Shown here: positions 22,512 through 34,000 of the stretch, one piece after another | How the letters are laid out: each line of letters starts with the position of its first letter | How positions within the stretch are numbered: the first letter of the stretch is position 1 | Assembly (NCBI GenBank): GCA_004835665.1 | Contig: RBKR01000008.1 | Span: 744,001-808,000, forward strand | Length of the DNA stretch: 64,000 nt | From: Phoma sp. XZ068 | Taxonomy: Eukaryota; Ascomycota; Dothideomycetes; Pleosporales; Didymellaceae | Reading direction: 5' to 3' | The notes under the pieces: generated by a model | Told to the model about the DNA's origin: nothing | Seen by the model: only the letters and a program-made list of their open reading frames with translations | The model's database searches: none | Position numbers and translations under genes: made by a program

Positions 22512-24565
22512 ATGACCGAGTACGACGACTATGGTGTCCCCGTTGGCGCATATCAGGAGCCGGACAGCTTCGTTGGGCAGTCCTACCGAACAGCGCGCGC
22601 TTTCTTCATATACAGAGTCAGGCCACTCGTGGAGAAGAGAGTAATGCAAGGACGATGGAAGAGGCTGTTTAGCTTGGCGAACGTGTTGGTGGTGGCATGG
22701 TGGGCGGTGGTGTATTGGGGTGAGAGGGGTGCCTTCAACGGCGCAGTAGGGAGCTGCAATTGGGATGCGTGGGAGAAATGGGTACGAACGTCGACATCTT
22801 ATACGAGCAGGACTGACTTCAGCAGGAAGAAGGAGCCAACCCGCACAGGCTCGTCTTCGTCGCCGACCCGCAACTAGTTGACCCGCACACGTATCCTGGC
22901 CGGCCGTGGCCACTCAACCCGCTCACCATGAAGTACACCGATCAGTACATGCGCCGCTCCTACTCCCGTATTCAGACCGAACTCTACCCCGACACCGTCT
23001 TCTTCCTTGGCGATCTTTTCGACGGCGGCCGCGAGTGGTCCACGCGCACGACCAAGTCGCCTGAGAAGCAGTACCAGCAGTATGGGGATAGCTACTGGCT
23101 GAACGAGTACCGTCGGTTTGGGGATATATTCTTCAAGCACTGGGGCGACGGAGGGCTGCAACCGCGTCCCGGACAGCCGGGGAAGAAGTTGATAAGCAGC
23201 TTGCCAGGGAACCACGATCTAGGCTTCGCCAAAGGAGTCCAGATTGGCGTGCGAGACAGATTCCACGCATACTTTGGAGACGGCAATAGAATTGATGTGC
23301 TGGGAAACCACACCTTTGTCTCTATAGACAGCGTCTCCCTCAGCGCGTTAGGAGTGCCGTCGTCGCAGGAACTAGAGGAGTTATGGCGCCCGACAGTCGA
23401 CTTTCTGTCATCCGCAAAAGAGCAAAAACGAAAGCTGATCCAGCGCGAGCTCCGCGTGCAACAAGGCCTCAGACCCTACCCCGGGTTCTCCCACCAGTCG
23501 ATCGAAGCACAAGACCTCGCAAAAGCCACACTCCCACACGCCAACGACGAAGTGACTGAATTCCCCACCATCCTCCTCACACACGTCCCTCTCTACCGCG
23601 CCTCAGGCACACCCTGCGGGCCTCTTCGCGAACACTGGCCGCCGTCTCCGCCGCCCGCCGGCCAAACCGAGCCCCTCGAGCACGACGAGCGAAACGCCAT
23701 ATCCGTCAGCGGCGGGTACCAGTATCAAAATGTTATGAACAAAGAGATCAGCGCCGACATTGCCAGCAAAATCGGCGACATCCGGTACGCTTTCTCCGGC
23801 GACGACCACGACTACTGCGAGCTCGTGCACCGAGGGTACGCATCTGGCGGCGGCGGCATCAAAGAAATCACCGTCAAGAGCACAAGCTGGGCAATGGGCG
23901 TACGACACCCAGGCTTCGTAATGGCAAGTCTCTGGAATCCAGTGGACGCGCACGGGAAGCCTCTCACAGGCGACATGAGCAAAACAATGCAAACGCATCT
24001 CTGTCTCCTGCCCGACCAACTAGGCATTTTCTTCCGCTACGCAGCCCTCTTCGCGCTGACTCTGCTTCTGCTAAGCATCCGTGCGGCACTGCTGGCACTC
24101 CACATCCTCCCTTCCGCTCCGCACGTCGACGTCCCCATCCTCCCCACGAGCATCGCATCCTCCGGCGCAGAAGCAGAAAAATCATCACTCGCGCAGCAAC
24201 AACGCTTCGCACCCGACTCCTCCCCACACTCCAGCAACTCAAGCACCTCGTCAAACCAAAACGGGACACTGCAAGTTCGCAACACCCAGCCACGACCCCG
24301 TACCGCCTCCCCGGCAACCGGCTACGGATTACCCATGCCCATGCCGCACCAGCAAAACAGTACATTCTCGTATCCGCTGGTACAACACGCAGGCTACTAC
24401 GGCGACGACGGCGCGAAGAAAGAAGAGAGACTGTATGGTGTGAGTACGAAGAGCGCGCCACGGAAGAAAGGAGTTGCGCTGTTTAGACAGGAGTTTGGGG
24501 GGAGTTTGGCGAGAGTTATGGTCGGGGGGTTGGGGTGGTATTTTTGGTTGGTTTGGAGGGGGTGA
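22512..24565 (+). CDS. TED1: TED1/CDC1-like ER metallophosphoesterase (GPI-anchor remodelling)
   Basis: Two exons: 22512-22781 and 22826-24565, 669 residues. I chose the ATG at 22512 because the following MTEYDDYGVPVGAYQEPDSF opening is followed by a membrane segment (LFSLANVLVVAWWAVVYWG). The intron removal restores RLVFVADPQLVDPHTY, the first metallophosphoesterase motif. Others follow in order: FFLGDLFDGG, LPGNHDLG, ILLTHVPLYR and SGDDHDYCEL. A C-terminal membrane segment (RYAALFALTLLLLSIRAALL) is followed by a long polar tail and a final hydrophobic patch. Yeast Ted1 removes ethanolamine phosphate from GPI anchors in the ER; Cdc1 is its relative. Which of the two is orthologous cannot be settled here. 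Confidence 0.87.
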
Positions 24566-24573
24566 TGTATATT

Positions 24574-24603
24574 CATCACATCACATCACATCACATCACA
24601 TCA
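24574..24603. repeat. Pentanucleotide microsatellite (CATCA)6
   Basis: Six perfect copies of CATCA begin nine bases after the TED1-like stop codon. It lies in the presumed 3' UTR. Confidence 0.95.
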
Positions 24604-24760
24604 CGTAGGAATATGGCTGTGTATGTAGGTGTAGGTGTCAACGGCGTTGGAAGGATATCATGTACATAACAAGCATTTGAAAATGGAAGAAACAAACACC
24701 ACATTCATACAACCATATATGCGATTCTGCATTTTGAATTTCTAACGTACACGCGCGCAT

Positions 24761-27399
24761 CTACAACGACAGATTCTCAATCCACTTTGTCGCTTCCGCA
24801 ACGCCCTCGTCGACCTTCTCTGCATTCGTGCCCTGCCCGATGGCACTCGGAGCGCCGGGCTTGCCGCCCGCCTTGCCGCCGATAATAGGAGTCACGGCGC
24901 CTGCCCACTTGGGGCCGTCTGCGCCCTTTGCCTTGAAAGGCTGTGAAGGGTAGTTAGCAACACTCGTCACATATATCTGTGGTTAAAGGAGACATACCTC
25001 GGACACATAACACCCGTGCACGACCTTGCCTTCCTCCGGGCTCGCGGCAAACAGGTACAAACTCCTATCCTTCAGGGTGCTCTTGGGGCCGGAAATCGTC
25101 TTGATGACGTCGCTAATCGTCTTGTTGACGTTGCTGGAGTACTCGACCTTTTGGACGAGGAACTTCTTGCTCTCGTCTTCAAAGTACTTGGTCACCTGGT
25201 CGAGGACCTTCTTTTGCTCCGCCTTGGCTGCGGCCTTTTGCTCGTCGAGGATGGACTTGGAGATCTTGGCCATGCGGTCGCGGAAGCGGTTCTTGGTGAG
25301 GGCCGAGATGGTGAGGTTGCTGAGGTCGACTTGTGTGCGCTTTGCGTCGTTTTCTTTCTGCGGGCCGAACTTGAGCTTCTCGAGCGTGTCGAGGCGTTCG
25401 GAGAATTCGTTTGCAATGCGCTGCACGTCGTAGGCTTCCTGGCCGGTCACGGCGATGACACGACGGATGCCCTTTGCGATGCCGGACTCCTCGAGGATGA
25501 TGAGTTCCTTGATCTCACCGGTCTTGAGGACGTGGGTGCCGCCGCAGAACTCGATGGACAGCTTGCTCCACGCCTCCTTCTTGGGGTCGGCAATCAGGTC
25601 CTCAACAGGAACGCCGACAGAGACGACTCGGACAGGGTCGGGGTAGGTCTCGCCAAAGACGGCGCGCAGACCGTTGATTTCGCGGGCTGTTGCGAGGGAA
25701 ACATCCTTTGCGTAGACTTGCGCGTCTTGCTTGATGTAGTCTGAGGAGATCTTCTCCACCTTCTCCAGTTCTGCGTCGGAGAGACCAGACTTGTGGGAGA
25801 AGTCGAATCGAAGCTTCTCGGGTGCAACGAGTGAGCCCTTCTGGTCAACCTCGTTACCGAGAACTTCGCGAAGGGCGTAGTTGAGCACGTGGGTGCCGGT
25901 GTGGTTGCTGCGGATGGGGTTTCTTCGCAGCTCGTCGAACTCTGCGATGACTTGGTTGCCGACATTCAGCTCGCCTTCGCCGATGTAGCCAGTGTGCAAG
26001 ACGTAGCCAGCGTATACCTGGACATCGTCTACTGTGAAGTCGGCCTCGCCGTCGATGACGAGCTTTCCGAAATCAGCCTCCTGACCACCTTGCTCGGCGT
26101 AAAAGTTGGTCTTGTCGAGCAGGATTCCGAAGCGCTCGCCCTGAGGAACCTCCTTTGTGCTCTTCAGGAACTGCTTGTTGTGGTAGATGGCCTTGATGGT
26201 GGCCGTGATGTTCTCGCGGCCGTACTTGGCATCGTCGTCGGTCTTGGGGACTTCGGGCATGTTCTCGAGGGCGCCCAGGTCGTGGACGTCCAGCTTGACA
26301 ACAACACCAGCAGCCTTCTTGTCGCCCTTGCTAGCCTCACGTGCCTTTTCCTGCGCCTCCTCGACCTCTGCATCGTTGATGTTGAGTCCGCGCTCTTCAG
26401 CCATGAGTTTTGTAAGGTCAACGGGGAAGCCGTAGGTGTCGTACAGCCGCCATACGTCGTCTCCAGGCAGGTTGTTCGAGCCCTTGGCCTTGGCCTTTTG
26501 TGCGTACTTTTCAAAGATGACCTCGCCACGGTCCAACGACTTGGCGAAGGCCTTCTCTTCCTCGTCGAGAATCTCGATAATGTCCTGCTGCTTCTTCTTG
26601 ATCTCCGGGAACATGTCGCCCATCTGCTCGACCAGTGTGGGGACGATCTTGGAGAAAAAGTCGCCAATGTCCGTCTCGAAGTACTTGCGGGCATAGCGGG
26701 CGCCTCGTCGCAGGACTCGTCGCACAACGTATCCGCGACCGACATTGTTGGGCACACCACCGTCGGCGATGGCGAAGGACATCATGCGGACGTGGTCGGC
26801 GACGACTCGGTATGCGGTGTCGATGCCGTCTGGGTCGTCCTTGCCAAACTTGGCGTTGTACGGCCGCGCGCCGGTGACTTCCTGGATCTTTGTGAACAGC
26901 GGTGTGAAGACGTCTGTGTCGTAGTTGGACATCTTCTTCTGCAGCAGGCAGACCAATCGCTCGAAGCCCATGCCGGTGTCGATGTGCTTGTTGGGGAGCG
27001 GCCGCAGCGACCTGTCGGACTCGCGGTTGTACTGCATGAAGACGTTGTTCCAGATCTCAATGACCTCGGGGTCGTCTGCGTTGACCAATTCGGCGGCATT
27101 CCTGTATTCGCCGTTGACGGGCTCGCGCAGGTCGTAGTGGACCTCGGAGCAAGGCCCACAGGGGCCCTGGTCGCCCATTTCCCAGAAGTTGTCCTTCATG
27201 TTGCCGGGCAGGATGTGATCCTCTGGCACGCCAACGCTCTTCCAGAGGTCGAGAGCCTCAAGATCGGGCTCCAGACCACCGGCCTTGTCGCCCTCGAAAT
27301 ATGTGACGTACAGGCGCTTGGGGTCAATGCCATAGACTTTTGTGAGCAGCTCCCAGGTGAAGCCAATGGCCTCCTTCTTGAAGTAGTCGCCAAAGGACC

Positions 27400-27430
<31 letters not shown>

Positions 27431-28068
27431 GTAGCTGTCCTTGCCGACATCGTCGAGGTCGTTGTGCTTGCCGCCGGCGCGGATGCACTTTTGCGAGTTG
27501 GCGGCGCGCTTGAGCTGTGCAAAGTCGGACGAGGGGTCGACGGTGCCTTGGAAGATGGTCTTGTACTGGTTCATGCCGGCATTGGTGAAGAGGAGGGTGG
27601 GGTCGGAGAGGGGGACGACCGAGGAGGAGGGGACTGCCAATGTCAATTGGGTTCTGTATTGATGTCTATGGTGTTGTGGTGTCATGGCATCTTATGATAT
27701 CTCCATGTCCACAGCATCTTGTGATATCTCCATGTCCACGGCATCTTATGATATCTTGACGTGTTTTCGTGGCATCTTCATCTTCAGGTGTACCTACCAA
27801 ACGTGTGTCCCCTCTCCTTGAAGTAGTCCAGGAAGGTCTGGCGCACTTTGGCGGCAGCCCACTGCGGCTGGTCGGCGGCCATGGTGGCGGCGGGCGCGCG
27901 TGCAAAGCGGGGTGTCGAGGTGGTGAAGCGCGCAGCGAGGGCGTAGAGCGAGAGCTGCGGCAGGCGTGGGCGGGGGAGCGGGCTGCAGCGGAGGGGGAGC
28001 GAGGTGTCGTGGCCGCGTCGCAGGGCAGCGTGACTCAGATGGCGAGCGCTCGCAGTTGTGTGGAGCAT
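24761..28068 (-). CDS. ALA1: Alanyl-tRNA synthetase, predicted cytosolic and mitochondrial forms
   Basis: Exons: first exon ending at 27798, then 27633-24998 and 24940-24761. From the ATG at 27882 the protein is 966 residues, the usual cytosolic size, and starts MAADQPQWAAAKVRQTFLDYF. Class II catalytic blocks follow: DPTLLFTNAGMNQYK, HHTFFEMLGNWSFGDYFK and RVLRRGARYARK. The editing domain shows HTGTH and CGGTHV. The C-terminal domain is Lys/Glu-rich, ending with a Gly-rich GGKAGGKPGAPSA segment on the last exon. A second in-frame ATG at 28068 adds 62 Arg-rich residues that look like a mitochondrial presequence (RFTTSTPRFARAPA). The ATG at 27882 has a near-perfect Kozak context (GCCACCATGG). 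A tandem repeat sits in the first intron. Confidence is high for the enzyme, moderate for dual targeting. Confidence 0.96.
27687..27757. repeat. 27-base tandem repeat inside ALA1 intron 1
   Basis: Two full units (27687-27713, 27714-27740) differ at only two positions, and a third partial unit matches for its first 16 bases from 27741. The unit begins GCATCTTATGATATCTCC. It explains the unusual 164-base length of this intron. Confidence 0.85.
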
Positions 28069-28307
28069 CACCAAACCAGGCCTGCGGGCGGCGCCGCGGG
28101 GCAGGCTGCAGATGAATGGAAGCGCGTTCGGCTGCGACGCTAGTTCTAGAATCGCCCAGAAATGCGCCCGCGAGCATAAACACCAGCCAGGCCCGGCGCA
28201 GCAACACCAATCGCCTGCATGTAGCACGCTGTTGCGAAAAGAGACGGATAGCAGAGTTCGCGACAGAGTCTTGGAGACAAAACGACGCGCCAGGACGAGA
28301 GTGATGG
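28069..28307. promoter_or_regulatory. Divergent promoter of ALA1 and the 28.3-kb gene
   Basis: 239 bases between the upstream ALA1 start and the next plus-strand start. GC-rich. No specific site was identified. Confidence 0.4.
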
Positions 28308-29030
28308 ATGGCGGCAGTCATAGCTCCCGCCAGCTTAGACCAACACCACAATGCGCCGCCAGCACCGAGCATGAGCGCACCGCATGGCACCAAGCGGCCG
28401 GCTGAGAGCTCTCTCGACGGCGAGCAGCGGTTGAGCAAGCGCTTCGACCTGCTGAACTTGGGTGAGGCTGCCACCACTACCACGCCTGTACAGTATACTG
28501 ACATCACAGACAACACCAACAAGGCCGCACGCCTGTACATCCCCGTCCCCAGCTCCGCCGACGCTGCAGCTCCTCCCACCGTAACCACCCCCCACCCCCT
28601 CGCACCCAATGCCTCGCCCACCTCGCACCCCAAGCGCCCGCGCGCGCCCCGGCGCCCCGCCGACACCGACTCGATGCAAGTCGAAGACACCCCGCACCGC
28701 GTCTACATCCACGACCTGGCCGCCGAGCTGAGCGACACCGACTCCGACTCGGAGAACCCCATCTTCCTGTCCGACATTGAGAAGCACCTGTCGCGCATCC
28801 CGCGGCACGTGCTGCTGGGCCCGCCGCCCAAGTCCACCGAGCACAACCAGATGGTGCTGTATAATGTGCCTGCGAGTCTGACGGTGCCTGCTGAGCAGGA
28901 TAATGTGAGGAAGGCTATTGTCGAGGCGAGGCAGAGGATTAGAGATAGGCAGGTCAGCGCTGTTACTGAGCCTGAGCGTGTGGTAGGAGCCATGGAGGAG
29001 GAAGATGCAGATGCCATGGACCTGGACTGA
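28308..29030 (+). CDS. Conserved fungal protein of unknown function
   Basis: 240 residues in one exon. The N-terminal half is Ala/Pro/Thr-rich and probably disordered, with two basic patches (HGTKRPAE and HPKRPRAPRRP) that could serve as nuclear localisation signals. The second half is more ordered: VYIHDLAAELSD, then IFLSDIEKHLSRIPRHVLLGP, then MVLYNVPASLTVPAEQDNVRKAI. It ends in an acidic tail (MEEEDADAMDLD). I recognise this C-terminal pattern as one widespread in Pezizomycotina hypothetical proteins, but know no function. A second in-frame Met (MSAPHGTKRP) about 22 residues in could be the true start. The stop codon lies inside a 26-base tandem repeat. Confidence 0.78.
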   Translation: MAAVIAPASLDQHHNAPPAPSMSAPHGTKRPAESSLDGEQRLSKRFDLLNLGEAATTTTPVQYTDITDNTNKAARLYIPVPSSADAAAPPTVTTPHPLAPNASPTSHPKRPRAPRRPADTDSMQVEDTPHRVYIHDLAAELSDTDSDSENPIFLSDIEKHLSRIPRHVLLGPPPKSTEHNQMVLYNVPASLTVPAEQDNVRKAIVEARQRIRDRQVSAVTEPERVVGAMEEEDADAMDLD

Positions 29031-29094
29031 ACTATTATATCTTGGACTTGGACTGAATCATTACATCCTGGACTTGGACCGAATCATTACATCT
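29017..29094. repeat. 26-base tandem repeat, three units, spanning a stop codon
   Basis: Units 29017-29042, 29043-29068 and 29069-29094, consensus beginning TGGACTTGGACTGAATCATT. The first unit encodes the last residues DLD and the stop of the upstream gene. Units two and three are nearly identical. Confidence 0.92.
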
Positions 29095-29256
29095 AGAGCT
29101 CACCACACCTCGCAATCATACCATTAGACACTCATAATTCAAAGGCTGTCATGTCAATTAAAATATCATATTTATACACTGGCAAGCATGATCCAGTCAC
29201 ACTCCCCTCTCATTTCCTCCTCTTGTTATTCTTACTCCTTACTCCCTACTTTTCTC

Positions 29257-29960
29257 TTACTTCTTAAAACGGTCTGTAATCCCCTTCAACATCGCCTTGG
29301 CCTTCTGCGGCCGCGGCGGCAGCGCCTGACTCCCGCCCTGCTCAACATCCCCACTCCCCCCTACCACTCCGCTCTGCTGCGGTCCCTGCGCCATCGGTGC
29401 TCCATACTGCGGCATCTCCATCGGCTGCCCGCTCTGGTTCGGGTTCGCCTTGGTGGCGCCCGGTGGTGCAAAGTACTGTGGTGGTGCATCGCCGCCGTTG
29501 TACATGGGCGGTGGCTCGGGCCAGCTGCCGTCCTGGCGCTGCTGGTACTGCGGGCGTGTTTGGTTGGGGTTCTGCGTTGCGTAGAAGGTGAAGTGATTTT
29601 GGGGAGTTTGGCCGTAACGTTTGCGTTCTTGCCAGGAGACGAGGAACTATTCAGTATTAGTACTTGTCAGGATAGGTACGGAGAGAGACACCTACGCGGT
29701 GATATGCAAGCAGAGGCTTGCCAGCCTTTAGTCGTCGCTTTGCGTGGATGTACCCGCCGATAAACCACAGCATGAACAACCCGAATAGACTGCCCAGGAT
29801 GGCCCATTTGATGATCATGCCTTTCTACACTCAAGTCAGTCTGGCTCATACATACTATCATCCAAGTATGACATACCTCGGAATACCAAAAGCCTCCCTC
29901 GCGGAAACACTCCACATCCCCGTTGACATACTCAACACAATATCTCTTTGCCAAAACCAT
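29257..29960 (-). CDS. RCR1/RCR2-like single-pass membrane protein with PPxY motifs
   Basis: Three exons: 29960-29877, 29824-29696 and 29646-29257, 200 residues. A short Cys-containing lumenal segment (YCVEYVNGDVECFREGGFWY) precedes one membrane span (MIIKWAILGSLFGLFMLWFIGGYIHA, written in part) and a basic stop-transfer (KRRLKAGKPLLAYHR). The cytosolic tail is Pro/Gln/Tyr-rich with PPMY and PPQY motifs, both of the PPxY type bound by WW domains of Rsp5-family ubiquitin ligases. This order matches the RCR family; yeast Rcr1 and Rcr2 affect chitin deposition and plasma-membrane protein trafficking. The family call rests on architecture plus PPxY motifs. Confidence 0.78.
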
Positions 29961-31028
29961 GACGGCGTACTGTACAGTTCCTCGACGCAGAACTCAAATG
30001 CGAATTTCAATGCAGAACTGAATGCAGAAAAGAACGACCAAATTCGAATGATGTGCCGAGAAGATGGGAACAGACTGGATCGCCAGCGGAAGCTAGGGCG
30101 AGCAAAGGGATATGCTTCTCCGTCTCAGTGCAGGTGGCGTGGCTGTGCCAATGGATGTCGTTCGGCGATCTTACAGCCCGGATGGAACGTCTGTCGCAGC
30201 CCAGCGGTTTCCCACGCTGTTCGTTTCGGTCGTGACGAGGTAGTTTCAAGTGCGGCAATATACAGGGGTGAGACGGATGGGGGGACTGCTAGAATTCCGC
30301 AAGGTAATAATATAGATGGGTAGATCTGAAAAGGCGGTTCAAACTACACAGGTGCGAAAGGAAATGAATCAACGACTGCAAGGAAACTACTTGACACGCA
30401 CGATGCAATGTGGCTGGAGAGGGCTGAGGTTGGACACAACGCCGCGAAAGTGGTTGGGGCCTGTCGATCTGCAACGCTTGCGCGTCACTAGCGCGCCACA
30501 AAGGGGAACCTGGCAGCATCCACTTACCACCTCGCCATCCGAGGTCGAAGCAGACCGGTGTGGCGCTCAGTATATGAGAAACGAGAAGCTGCACCTGATC
30601 ACTCCTGCAGAGAATAGAGCCTCAGCCAAGCGTATCCAAGATATGCAAAGTCATGTTGGTGTATTGTCACTACGGTACTTCTATAGCGATACGAGCGGAT
30701 GATGCGGCCTCGTACCCATGTCCAACTGCCTTGCGACGCGCTCTCCGCGCTTCCTCGCAGCTTCCTCGGTCCTGGCAGCTCCTGTCCAGTGTCCGCCAAG
30801 CAAAACAACAGAAACGAAATGAACAAACGCGTGGTATCGTGCCACCGACTCCCTTGCAGTACCCAATAAAGATTCAATGCAATACACCCAAGCTCTCCGT
30901 GTCCCACCTGCGCCACAAAGGGCTACACTCCGCTCAATGCTGAAAATGCTAAATGAGCAGCGACAACTCCGGTTCAATGAGCCCAAGGTATCGTAAAATT
31001 ACAAACGAAGGCAAACTATAGGGAAATT
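29961..31028. other. Intergenic, nothing recognised
   Basis: About 1.07 kb between the RCR-like start and the SNT2 stop. Overlapping short frames on both strands were judged chance. Confidence 0.5.
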
Positions 31029-34000
31029 CTAATGCAACAAATTACGAAGCGAAGGGCTGGCGCTAGCTCCCGTGTTGGCACGTTCTGTAGGAGCAGACGT
31101 AACCAAGGGAGCAGCGTCTCGCATAACTGTGTCCCGTGGCGTCTCTGGCCGGCCGGGCGCTGGACTGCTGTGGTGAAGAGTATACTGTGGAATCGAGGGC
31201 GGAGGCGCAGCGAATGGGCTCTCGGTGGAACGAGACGAATGATACTCGTGAGGATGTGTCGGTGAATAGGGCATGTTATGTGGTGAGTGCATGCCATTTA
31301 CCATGATCGCGCCGTTGTTGAGATGCAACGGTGGAGGCGGTCCGCTTGAGCTTGGGGCATAGGGGGCACGCATTGGCGCCGGTGGCATCTGCGGGTGTAC
31401 CGGCGCGCCCGTATGCGGAGGATATCCGTTGGAGGGAGGATATGGCGTATGGAACGGTGCATGGTGGCCGACAGGAGCGTGTGGTGGCGGAGGGTACCCA
31501 ATTCCATTTTGAAGATGGTGTGGAGGTGGGTGTGACGTTGCCGGTGGCCCAGGAGGCCCAGCGCTGTGCCATGATGGCAATGGTGGAGGCTGATTTGGTG
31601 GTAGAGCTGGCGGCCCGCCAGGAATTCCCCAAGGTGTGAGTGTGGATGGAGGTGGCGGTGCAACGAATGCCTGTACAGGGGAGCGGAGAGGCAATTGTTG
31701 TGGTTCCGGGAGAACGGATTTCGATCGCTCTCGGTCTTCCTCTTCGTCGATACCCTGCTCCTTCTTCCAGTGACACTTCTGACACAAGTACGAGGCAGAT
31801 GTGGTTGTGATGTCGGTGTCCAGGTGTAAGCGACCAGGACCTGCTGGTGTCGAAGAGGGCGCATCACCCATTGAATGGTCAGTGGAACCGTTGAGAAGCT
31901 GACCATTCTCAATGCTGGGCTTCTGGTCGATGGCCACATGTCCGTTAGGCTCTGCACCATTCGGTTTCAGCGGACCGTCCACGGCGGAGGTGCGTGATGG
32001 AGCATCGTCGATCTTCCACCACCTGGGGCTAGAATCGATCTTACACCGTGCGCAACTACGTTCCGGTCTAGGAGCAGAGGGCTCTGTAGATTCCTCCTTG
32101 ATGGGAAAGCCCGCGTTTGATTGTCGACCCCGAGCCGAAGTAGGCGTCGGAGCCGTGACGGCAGAAGCACGGCGGTTGACCGTTGTTTGAACAGGCTGTG
32201 AAGTCGTCCGCGTGGACTGATCAACCAAGTTGGCTTTACGTGCGGTGCCCGTAAGTGTCAGGTCCGCCTGCTTGAATTCGCGGGCGAAGAGCTGCAAAGC
32301 AACGATGTCTGACCCCTCCACTTCTTCGTTGATAGGGTGTACGGGCGTCTTTGGAGTGTGCTCTTTGCACCAAATAGCCGCTACCATTGTGCCAGTGTCC
32401 CCATTGAGAGTGACTGTAGGTACTGCATCTCTTCGAGTTGCTTTGACAGGCGTCATGTCGAATCCAAATGTATAGCCACGATCATGTGCACAGCCGACGT
32501 GGAAGTTTGCATGACACTGGAAACAAGACACGCAAGCGCCATTGCCACTCGCCTTGCATATCTTGCACGTCTGCTCATACCGAAGAGTGCTTGCACCGAC
32601 TCCCTCTACCATGTCGAGGCGATTCGCGTTGCTGAATTTCACCTCTGCATGCCAAAGCGCGCAGTACACATGGACCCAGTTGTTATCTGCGGTACGCTTG
32701 AGTGGCTCGCGAGGGAAAATCGGTCGGCCCTTTTCTTGCTGTCGAATGCGGTATTCCTCTTTAGCGATGTCTATGAGCTCTTTCTCCATGCGCTCCTTCT
32801 CCCTATCCCTGTCACTCTTCTTCTTGTGCGTAACTTTAGGTTGCTCGTAGAACTCTTGTTCTGTGACTTTATGGGGACAGAGTACACACTCATATGTCTA
32901 CGAATGGTTAGATTAAAACTGAGCATTCGCGCAGGCAACTTACATAGGACACGCTCTCTTTCTTGTCGTTCCTGCATGTGTCACAATACCACTTGTTCGC
33001 TTGCCGGACATCATCAACGCCGTAGCAGCCTTTGTGCACAGTCAAGCGACAAGCGGCGCATTCCAAGCGCGTGCCATCGGCTGATCGACAGACAGCGCAG
33101 GGCAAGGCCCTAAGTCGCGGTTGTGCAGGAACTGGAGGAGGGGTTGGGGCCTTAGGAGGTGGTGCGGGCTTCTCTTTCTCCTTCTTCTTCGCAGCGGAGG
33201 GCTCGTTGCTAGGGGTCGACGTTCCGCTGTCTCCGTTACCAAGCGAGCTTGTTTTCTGCTTCTTCTTCGCAGGCTCGCCGATGGCTTGGGCCGCTGCAGC
33301 AGGAAGATCCAGATAATCTGGTGCGCTGACGACGGGGGTGGAGTCTGCCTGCGCAGCATAGACTTCTCGGAGCAACTCCTCATCAATCCTCCTCTTCCAA
33401 GCTTTTCCACCACCTTGGGCTACCTTCTTAGCAATCTCCTCCACGTTCTCCCACTTCACGGCATACTTGCGCCACAAATTGGCACAGCGCAGGCAAAGTG
33501 CTACGACAAAGCCTGACTTATCTTTGGCGCGACCGTCCGCAGGTATCATCTGACCCGGCAAAACACCAGGGGCGCGTCTCCACTGTCGAGAGTGGCGAAC
33601 AGTACAGAACTTGCATTGGAAGTTGCGCTTCCGCTGCACAGCCTTCTCGTTGTCAAATGCCGAGTCGTCTTGGTTGTCTGCAACATCGTCCAGCAATCGA
33701 CTTTGCGCGTCTGGCTCGACCTTTTTGCTTCGTCCTTTTCGGTTGCTGTAGGAGCCCCAGATCTCCTTGCCTTTCGGGGTCTTTTTCCACATGTAATAGT
33801 ACCGTACGGCATCACCATAAAACATAGTCTTGCTGGTGTGCAGACGAACGTTCCTAATCTCAGAGCCATACTTGGCGACTCCTTCATTCCACTTCTTCTC
33901 TTCCTCCTTCGTGAGTTCCGGCTCCTTCAAGTCCTTGCGCTTATCGAGCTTTTTGACTTGTTTCAAAGCTGCATCAGCATCATACTGATGCTTTGTGAAC

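Noticed and set aside
25889..27697. 602-codon open frame antisense to ALA1
   Set aside because: Shadow of strong codon bias in the real gene on the other strand; hydrophobic, Val/Leu-rich with no domain.
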